A stretch of DNA of 10,903 nucleotides, taken from positions 1 to 10,903 of the forward strand of contig DAIEST010000286.1 in the NCBI GenBank assembly GCA_027346125.1, given 5' to 3'. Under the pieces are notes generated by a model. It made no database searches. It worked only from the letters and a program-made list of their open reading frames with translations, and was not told where the DNA came from. This DNA comes from Leptospirillum sp. (GTDB lineage Bacteria > Nitrospirota > Leptospirillia > Leptospirillales > Leptospirillaceae). The position numbers and the translations under genes are program-made. Positions 6,105 to 10,903 of this stretch are shown piece after piece (the first letter of the stretch is position 1; the number at the start of each line of letters is the position of its first letter).

Positions 6105-6443
6105 CTATGCTCTCACCACCCTCGTCACCGCCTGGATCTGGCCCTTCTCGTCCCGGATCGCGGTTTCTCCCGTATCCGGGGCCACCATACACTGGCCCCA
6201 CCCCGTGCTTTCCCTCAAGGCGCTTAACACGATGCTCGATACTATATAGGTTTTCCCTGTCTCCATAAACGTTCCCGTCTGGATTTCTCCCCATCTTCTT
6301 CGGATCGCCGGAACCCCCTCGATCTCTGGAAGAGGTTCCTCGATGGTGTCAACACGGGCGACACTCCCTGACGGTAGAATCGTATGGTCGGTTCCGTCGG
6401 ATTTTCGAATCGTGACCGGGTGGGGCGTCAGATTGACAAACAT
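6105..6443 (-). CDS. Small conserved protein of the NLTPHP family, function unknown
   Basis: This 112-residue protein starts MFVNLTPHPVTI and has the pattern LPSGSVARV (about 26-34), TYIVSSIVLSAL (about 65-76) and an APDTGETAIRDEKGQIQAVTRVV ending. I recognise this layout from small uncharacterised proteins in diverse bacteria, often in accessory DNA, but no biochemical role is known to me. It has no membrane segment and no obvious catalytic motif. The ATG at 6443 has AAAGG about 8 nt upstream, inside the end of the CARF-wHTH gene. A GTG at 6452 would overlap that gene's stop (GTGA) but lacks a spaced ribosome site. The ATG lies 5 bp after the upstream stop, so translation is probably coupled to it, and the membrane CARF gene follows after 32 bp. 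The position suggests a role linked to cyclic oligoadenylate signalling; this is inference. Confidence 0.8.
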   Translation of the reverse strand: MFVNLTPHPVTIRKSDGTDHTILPSGSVARVDTIEEPLPEIEGVPAIRRRWGEIQTGTFMETGKTYIVSSIVLSALRESTGWGQCMVAPDTGETAIRDEKGQIQAVTRVVRA

Positions 6444-6448
6444 GGGAG

Positions 6449-7684
6449 TCACCTTTCTGGAGGGTTTAAGGATCTGTTTTTTCGTGATTCTCTGGCTTCG
6501 GGTTCCATCTTTTCTTGATATGCAGCTTCTTTTTTGGAGGGTTCGGGAAGATCCCCAAAACGGATGGTTTCTTTACGGAGTCGGATCTCGTACGACTTGC
6601 CCCGCTTTCCCAGTCCCCTGATAAGGTAGGGGTCCGCTTGGGACCCGAGAGCTTCGACGAGCGCGGCGTTCAGGCGCGAGAGCTTCTGATCGAAAAACCC
6701 CTGATCCATTCCTTTTTTCAGGGCCTGCTCCGTCCGGTCAATATCCCCCAAGATTCCCCGGATCGTCTTCAGCTCTTTCAGGTAATCCTGAGCGTAATTC
6801 ACTTTTTGGATCCCCTTCTTGGGAGAGAAAAGGGGAGGTTCCCCTCTCTGTTTTCGGCGGGCGAACCAGCACAGGACGGCCAGTTCGCTGGGAGGAAGGC
6901 GGATCGTCGTGTCTCCCGCCAGAATGGCCTGTTTCTTAATGTCCAGAAGGAGTCGATGGGGAGGGAATGATTTCTGGACCGCCTGTACGGCGTCCCGGAA
7001 GGGCTTTTTCTTCCTCAAAAGAGATTTCGGGAGGAGCTGACGCAGAAGGACGAAGGGAATGGAGGCCAAGGTCACGACAGCGTCGTGGGTATCGAAGGAC
7101 TCCCCGGTTCGAGAAGGAAGACGGACCGGTTCGAGAGGCGGATAGTAGAAGTCCGGAAGGGATTCGAATGGGGCGGAGACGAGAACGTGCGACAGACAGT
7201 CCTGGGGACGCCCGAAAAGGGAGAGGGCGTAGCCTGCATAGAATCCCATGGTTTTGCGCCCTCCCGCCAGAGAAACATGGAGGGAGCAAGACGGATCTTC
7301 GGTGAGTGTGCGCACGACCTCGACGATGAAGTCGGCGGCGTCCTCGTTGTCCTCTCCCGAGCGAATGTCCGCGAGGGAGCGGCCGGTTCTGTCCCTGAGG
7401 ACATGAACAAAGTCCGGATCGAACCGTATTTCTGGAAGCCCGTAATCCCGAACAAGCGCCCACAAGTGTCCCGCCCCCGGATCGGCGAGCTCTTTTCTGG
7501 CCATTTTCGAACCTTCGGAGGTCGTGATGATGTGAATTTCCTCCGGAATCCAGGGAGGGTCGCTCTGAACAGCGAGGGCGAACAGAGTTTCCGTGACGAT
7601 CTGAGGAGACATTCCCGTCAGGCAGAGAAGGACACGTCGTTCCGGAGCGTCGGAGCTTCCCTGAGAAAGCGTTTTTCTGACCAC
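6449..7684 (-). CDS. NE0113-family CARF / SSO2081-like ring nuclease domain with winged-helix-like C-terminus
   Basis: This is a 411-residue protein. Residues about 17-185 match the CRISPR-associated NE0113 family (PF09623/TIGR02584): VLLCLTGMSPQIVTETLFAL at the start, IHIITTSEG, and the ligand-loop signature SLAGGRKTMGFYAGYAL at about 138-155. This fold binds cyclic oligoadenylate, and SSO2081-like members degrade it as ring nucleases. Residues about 244-290 (LLLDIKKQAILAGDTTIRLPPSELAVLCWFARRKQRGE) look like a winged-helix DNA-binding segment, followed by helices and a YEIRL strand. The last 35 residues are charged and probably disordered. It may be a ring nuclease that ends signalling or a ligand-controlled regulator. 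The start is taken as GTG at 7684 because GGAGG lies exactly 7 nt upstream; an ATG at 7699 has no ribosome site, and a longer reading to 7819 looks non-coding. It is the first gene of the signalling cluster. Confidence 0.87.
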   Translation of the reverse strand: MVRKTLSQGSSDAPERRVLLCLTGMSPQIVTETLFALAVQSDPPWIPEEIHIITTSEGSKMARKELADPGAGHLWALVRDYGLPEIRFDPDFVHVLRDRTGRSLADIRSGEDNEDAADFIVEVVRTLTEDPSCSLHVSLAGGRKTMGFYAGYALSLFGRPQDCLSHVLVSAPFESLPDFYYPPLEPVRLPSRTGESFDTHDAVVTLASIPFVLLRQLLPKSLLRKKKPFRDAVQAVQKSFPPHRLLLDIKKQAILAGDTTIRLPPSELAVLCWFARRKQRGEPPLFSPKKGIQKVNYAQDYLKELKTIRGILGDIDRTEQALKKGMDQGFFDQKLSRLNAALVEALGSQADPYLIRGLGKRGKSYEIRLRKETIRFGDLPEPSKKEAAYQEKMEPEARESRKNRSLNPPER

Positions 7685-7739
7685 CGTGACTCCTCCCATT
7701 CCAAATGACTGGTGCGAGGAAACCGCCTGAGACCGACCC

Positions 7740-7760
7740 GACTGAAATCGGTGTTCAGTC
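7740..7760. promoter_or_regulatory. Perfect 7-bp inverted repeat upstream of the CARF-wHTH gene
   Basis: GACTGAA (7740-7746) and TTCAGTC (7754-7760) are exact inverted copies around a 7-bp centre, about 55 bp upstream of the GTG start. The spacing between half-site centres is 14 bp. This is a plausible dimer operator, perhaps for the winged-helix protein encoded just downstream. No convincing -35/-10 pair overlaps it. Confidence 0.45.
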
Positions 7761-7951
7761 AAGCGGAACCCCCACAGCATGCGTGTGATCGAGAACTTGT
7801 GAGCACAAAACGAACACACGGATCTGCATCTGCCCGAGCGTCACCCAGACAAAGATTGTCAGAACCTTCGTCGGTTTGCCTCACCGCGTCTTTCCACTGA
7901 ACTGTTCCGAATTTCCGTACTCCTGACAGGCAAAGATCTTCGTTCTCCGGG

Positions 7952-7992
7952 TCCTCAGAAGCTCTCCGTATCCGATCAGAGTCTTCTGAGGA
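7952..7992. repeat. Strong hairpin: 10-bp perfect inverted repeat extended to 14 bp
   Basis: TCCTCAGAAG (7952-7961) and CTTCTGAGGA (7983-7992) are perfect inverted copies. The stem continues inward with CTCT (7962-7965) and AGAG (7978-7981) after a single bulged T at 7982, leaving a 12-nt loop. No T run follows on either strand, so it is not a standard terminator. It could be a mobile-element end hairpin, a REP-like element, or part of a small RNA. Confidence 0.75.
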
Positions 7993-8218
7993 AAGGCCGA
8001 CAGCAAGGTCTCAAGCCACATTCGGCAAGGACCGAGTGAATTGACTCCCAAACTCGATTGGGATTTTGCTCCTGTGGGAGAAGTTCCATAATGCTCTCTT
8101 CGGTTCCGTGAATATTTTGCTCGAGCATTCAACCCATAGTCAGAAGGGCGTTTTTATTTCAAGACCTTCTCCCGTGGTTCTTATTTCCACACTACCAAAT
8201 ATTTATCCAATCATGCCA

Positions 8219-9490
8219 TTACTTGGCGATATCCAGAGTAAACCCCATGAGGGAACGGGTGTTTCTCTTTTCCGGAAGAACGAGGTCCTCCGGAAGCAGG
8301 GCGATGGCCTCCTTGTTATCCGGATCCTTCTCGATCCGTCTCCTGACGGAGTTCTCCACCGCAATTTCGAGGGATTTCCGTACCTCCCGGGGCGAGAGCT
8401 TCGTGAGCTTTTCCAGAACGTCGCAGGAAAGTGGGGCCAGATAGCTCTCAAGAGAGCTCTCCGAGAGGATCCCCTGCATAATGGAGGGAACCACCGAATT
8501 GGCCATGTCCCGTTCCGAAGGCCCTTCGATTTCAAACACGAGGAACCGAGAAAGAAGCGATTCGGGAATTTCCTCAAGATTGTTACAAGTCGCGATCCAG
8601 GTGACACGGGAGGCGTCGAAGGGATAGTCCGCTCCCAGGGCCTCGTCCACCAGACTCTCTGACGTCAGGGGCTCGAGAACTCCATGAAGGACGTCATAGA
8701 TATTGGCGTAATCGCGCATTTTTCCAGTCTTGTCGAGTTCGTCGAGCACGAAAACCGGATTGGCCACCGCCCCCAGACAGACCTGCCTCATGATCGGTCC
8801 GACCATGCCGGATTTCCAAGTAAACGAGAGACCGGTCAAAGCGGATCCAGCGGTCATGACCGAGCAGTCCAGAAAGCTGATCGGAACTTGCAAAACTGAG
8901 GCTAGACGTTTCAAGAAGGCCGTTTTCCCGATCCCTGGAGGGCCTGCCAGAAGGATCGGACGAATTTTCTGGAACTGATTTCCGGTCAACCGGGCAATTC
9001 GGGCAATGTTTTTGATCTTCTCCGCCACCGCCGAGAAATTCGGAAAACACTTTAAAATATCGTCAAATGCCTCGGGAGCCGCAATGGGGGCGATCCTCCG
9101 GTACGGACCCTTTTCGGCGAGGGATTTCAGGATCTCCTGCGCTTTTTCCGTGTAAAGATTCAAACCGTCCTGACTGTTTCCCATAATCAGGCCGAAGACC
9201 TTCGGAGAGAAAATCTCCAGTTCGTTTTCAGCGGGGCCTTGAGTGAGAACGGGAGCCGGCAACTCCGACTCGTCAAACTTCCGGAAGACTTTCATGACGG
9301 AACCCGAAAGGATCGCGGGGTCCCAATCTGTCGTTTGGTCCGCAGACATGCCCGCCATCCGGGTGGTGATCTCCGCCCCGAGAATCGTTCCGGTAAGAAC
9401 GGCGTAGGCGTAGTCTACCGGTGTCATACCGCGCTTTTCCGACTGACCTTTGAGAAGATCGTAGAGATCGCTGTCGAGTTGAAGTAGCAT
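8219..9490 (-). CDS. AAA+ ATPase, Lon-like ATPase module without protease domain
   Basis: This is a 423-residue AAA+ ATPase. The Walker A motif GPPGIGKT is at 183-190, Walker B VFVLDELDKTG at 246-256, a sensor 1-like ATCNN at 300-304, an arginine finger candidate in LLSRF (Arg315), and a sensor 2-like PREVRKSLE near 367-375. The central block is closest in feel to the ATPase part of Lon, but the protein ends after the lid and has no Ser-Lys protease domain, so it probably remodels or unfolds a partner. The first 30 residues (MLLQLDSDLYDLLKGQSEKRG) have the strand-helix-helix pattern of ribbon-helix-helix proteins, a weak resemblance. Start: ATG at 9490 has GGAGG 5 nt upstream; the ATG at 9502 contains that site within its own codons and is less likely. 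A hypothetical gene ends 17 bp upstream. Membership in the CRISPR locus is unproven. Confidence 0.88.
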   Translation of the reverse strand: MLLQLDSDLYDLLKGQSEKRGMTPVDYAYAVLTGTILGAEITTRMAGMSADQTTDWDPAILSGSVMKVFRKFDESELPAPVLTQGPAENELEIFSPKVFGLIMGNSQDGLNLYTEKAQEILKSLAEKGPYRRIAPIAAPEAFDDILKCFPNFSAVAEKIKNIARIARLTGNQFQKIRPILLAGPPGIGKTAFLKRLASVLQVPISFLDCSVMTAGSALTGLSFTWKSGMVGPIMRQVCLGAVANPVFVLDELDKTGKMRDYANIYDVLHGVLEPLTSESLVDEALGADYPFDASRVTWIATCNNLEEIPESLLSRFLVFEIEGPSERDMANSVVPSIMQGILSESSLESYLAPLSCDVLEKLTKLSPREVRKSLEIAVENSVRRRIEKDPDNKEAIALLPEDLVLPEKRNTRSLMGFTLDIAK

Positions 9491-9507
9491 TCTTCCCTCC
9501 ATAAAGT

Positions 9508-9972
9508 TTATTGTTCCTTCCTTGGCAGGACGATTCGAGGCTTCCGGAATCTGCCTTTCGAAATCCCGTCTTCACTCGTGACTTCATGATCCAGATTATA
9601 GGAAGCCTGCGAACGAAAGTCCGGATCCGCAAGGTTGCGGGAGGAGAATGGGATTAGGGAGAGAATGTTTCGGGATTCGATCTCGAAGGAAGAAGGTCGG
9701 TCGATGACCAGTGTTTCATGGGAACCGGCCAGAAAAAGAAAGCGGCCCGAAGAGATCTTCCGGATCCCACTCCCCACTTCGGATGCCCCTCCCAACAAAG
9801 CCCATGGTCTTGTCGACCAAATTTCGGCGGCCTTCCGGACGCCAGAAGACCCGGCAGGAACGGAAAGTCCTCCCTCTTCGACGCTGTCTGTCCGGATTTT
9901 TTTGCTCTTCTTTACCCAAAACTCCTCGCTTCTGGCCTTCCAGAGGACTATATGATCCGGCCAGGATCTCAA
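9508..9972 (-). CDS. Hypothetical protein upstream of the AAA+ ATPase
   Basis: This is a 154-residue reading frame from TTG at 9972, with a weak AGAAAG as ribosome site and an in-frame stop just upstream at 9985. I do not recognise a family. Codon use, particularly in the second half, resembles the neighbouring genes. The middle has a possible strand pair (GRFLFLAGSHETLVIDRP, about 77-94), and the C-terminus is basic (KGRFRKPRIVLPRKEQ). No membrane segment or catalytic motif is evident. It ends 17 bp before the AAA+ gene on the same strand, so the two would be co-transcribed; it could supply a substrate or partner for the ATPase. The non-ATG start, weak ribosome site and shorter overlapping frames in other registers keep confidence moderate. 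Confidence 0.55.
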   Translation of the reverse strand: MRSWPDHIVLWKARSEEFWVKKSKKIRTDSVEEGGLSVPAGSSGVRKAAEIWSTRPWALLGGASEVGSGIRKISSGRFLFLAGSHETLVIDRPSSFEIESRNILSLIPFSSRNLADPDFRSQASYNLDHEVTSEDGISKGRFRKPRIVLPRKEQ

Positions 9973-9980
9973 GAGGCTTT

Positions 9981-9998
9981 CTGATCAACGATGATCAG
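9981..9998. promoter_or_regulatory. Perfect 7-bp dyad at the start of the hypothetical-AAA+ operon
   Basis: CTGATCA (9981-9987) and TGATCAG (9992-9998) are exact inverted copies around a 4-bp centre. The dyad sits 9 bp upstream of the TTG start and touches its weak ribosome site. It could be an operator or an RNA hairpin limiting translation. It lies in the divergent intergenic region, about 190 bp from the phosphoesterase start. Confidence 0.45.
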
Positions 9999-10131
9999 CA
10001 TCTTCCAATCTGAGCCAGCGTTCGGGGCAAGGTCCGGTCGTTGCACAGGCCACGAGGTGGCAGCCCGGGAAGCCTTTCAGGTAAAGACGTCGATTGAAGT
10101 GGTGATCGTATTCCAAAATCCTTCTGGTATT

Positions 10132-10140
10132 TGCGATAAT
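10132..10140 (+). promoter_or_regulatory. Putative extended -10 promoter for the metallophosphoesterase
   Basis: TGC followed directly by GATAAT (10135-10140) fits an extended -10 element (TGn plus five of six TATAAT matches). The -35 region near 10111-10117 is poor, as is allowed for extended -10 promoters. Transcription would start near 10147, leaving a leader of about 38 nt before the ATG. Confidence 0.45.
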
Positions 10141-10184
10141 CATTGCATGTTTGCTGAAAATCTTGAATAACGAGGAAAAGACCC

Positions 10185-10903
10185 ATGAAAATCAACATTG
10201 CTTCGGATCTTCATCTGGAAACCTACGACTGGATTCCAAAGTTTTCTCCCCGGAAAGCCTCCCACATGTTTTCTGGTCTCTTCTCCTGCGACCTCCTTGT
10301 TTTGGCGGGGGATATCGTGGGCTCCCCCCGAATGCTTTCCGAATGGCTCTCCCTATGTCCCGTTCCCGTCATTTATATCCTGGGCAATCACGAATACTAC
10401 GGGAAAAGCCTTGAACGGACGGAGAGCGCATTTCGGCATATGTTGCACGACCTCCCCCACGTCCATTTCCTGAACGAGGAAAGCGTCGTTTTAAATGGGG
10501 TTCGTTTCGTCGGAGCGACCCTGTGGTCGGACTTCGACGGGGAAAATCCGCTCGTCATGAAAGAATGCCAGGGGAATATCAAGGATTTTCGTCAGGTCGA
10601 GGGGATCACGACGGCAAAAGTTCTGGATCTGTTCTACAAAGAACGGGACTGGATCGACTCGGAGCTTTCGATTCCGTTTGCCGGACCGACCGTTGTCGTA
10701 ACCCATTATGCCCCCTCCCCGCAAAGTCAGTCCGTGTTTCACGGGTCGCTTTTGGGAGGAGGCTTTGTGACGGATCTTGAGGACATGATTTTAAAACACC
10801 AGCCAAACCTCTGGATCCATGGCCACACCCACGACAACTGCGATTACACTGTCGGCAGAACGCGGGTTCTGTCCAATCAGTCAGGATACGGCTGGGAAGA
10901 GGC
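10185..10903 (+). CDS. Calcineurin-like metallophosphoesterase (3' end outside window)
   Basis: At least 239 residues are visible, with no stop before the window edge. The metal-binding motifs of the calcineurin-like phosphoesterase superfamily are all present in order: SDLH at 7-10, GD at 42-43, GNHE at 67-70, TH at 173-174 and GHTH at 213-216, so the two-metal active site should be intact. Enzymes of this fold cleave phosphomono- or diesters, including nucleotides, cyclic nucleotides and nucleic acids; the substrate cannot be told from sequence. It has no signal peptide, so it should be cytosolic. The ATG at 10185 has GAGGA about 8 nt upstream. It is transcribed divergently from the leftward cluster. 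The GHTH motif and the following SNQSGYGWEE suggest that only a short C-terminal part is missing. Confidence 0.93.
   Translation, partial: MKINIASDLHLETYDWIPKFSPRKASHMFSGLFSCDLLVLAGDIVGSPRMLSEWLSLCPVPVIYILGNHEYYGKSLERTESAFRHMLHDLPHVHFLNEESVVLNGVRFVGATLWSDFDGENPLVMKECQGNIKDFRQVEGITTAKVLDLFYKERDWIDSELSIPFAGPTVVVTHYAPSPQSQSVFHGSLLGGGFVTDLEDMILKHQPNLWIHGHTHDNCDYTVGRTRVLSNQSGYGWEE

Larger units (their letters stand above)
7685..8218. other. Gene-poor 534-bp stretch between the CARF cluster and the AAA+ gene
   Basis: No open frame here has a family resemblance, a ribosome site and consistent codon use together. The best minus-strand reading (7881-8132, 83 codons) ends in SEQFSGKTR, and the same frame stays fairly open past its stop, which may mean a decayed gene. 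I cannot name any ancestor. The stretch contains two inverted repeats (7740-7760 and 7952-7992) and becomes AT-rich at 8100-8218. It is the only long break in the minus-strand series, so the promoter of the signalling cluster should lie here, although I see no strong -35/-10 pair. Confidence 0.6.

Noticed and set aside
7881..8132. 83-codon minus-strand frame in the gene-poor gap
   Set aside because: No family resemblance, no good ribosome site, and the strong hairpin at 7952-7992 lies inside it. It may be a relic, but I cannot support a gene.
8142..8170. AGAAGG...CCTTCT inverted repeat around a T-rich loop, as a terminator for the AAA+ gene
   Set aside because: The stem is only 6 bp with a long loop, and the T run sits in the loop rather than after the stem, so it is not an intrinsic terminator.

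Overview
The window is a CRISPR-Cas accessory locus from a bacterium of moderate GC content. Codon and word usage is rich in TCC, CGG, ATC and TCCGGA. The style would fit an environmental chemolithotroph such as a Nitrospirota or Leptospirillum-like organism, but nothing in the sequence proves the taxon. The genes form a long leftward (minus-strand) series, and the CRISPR array is at the left edge. A divergent plus-strand gene starts at the far right.

The adaptation module lies at the left (1-3920). An array with 36-bp repeats runs off the left edge. It is bordered by a leader-like stretch with a TTGACA-type promoter pointing into the array. Upstream of it, in transcription order, are a reverse transcriptase-Cas1 fusion (rt-cas1), two different tandem Cas2 genes and a Cas6 crRNA endoribonuclease, all tightly packed. 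RT-Cas1 systems accompany type III CRISPR-Cas and are known to acquire spacers from RNA.

The signalling module (3917-7684) holds three different proteins with CARF-type (cyclic oligoadenylate sensor) signatures. One is a Card1/Can2-like CARF plus PD-(D/E)XK nuclease, whose stop overlaps the rt-cas1 start. One is an AT-rich gene for a two-helix membrane protein with a cytosolic CARF domain. One is an NE0113/SSO2081-type CARF or ring-nuclease domain with a winged-helix-like C-terminus. A small protein of the NLTPHP family is encoded directly behind the last of these. No cas10 or other csm/cmr effector subunit is in the window, so the cyclase complex must lie beyond the array or elsewhere in the genome. 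The likely logic is that a type III complex makes cyclic oligoadenylate, the CARF proteins respond by cutting nucleic acid, disturbing the membrane and sensing or degrading the signal, and RT-Cas1/Cas2 add new spacers.

The right part (7685-10903) holds about 530 bp without a convincing gene but with two inverted repeats, one of them a strong hairpin. After that come an AAA+ ATPase of the Lon-like ATPase group that lacks the protease domain and a hypothetical gene just upstream of it. The last feature is a divergently transcribed calcineurin-like metallophosphoesterase cut off by the window edge. Whether these right-hand genes belong to the CRISPR system cannot be told from the sequence.
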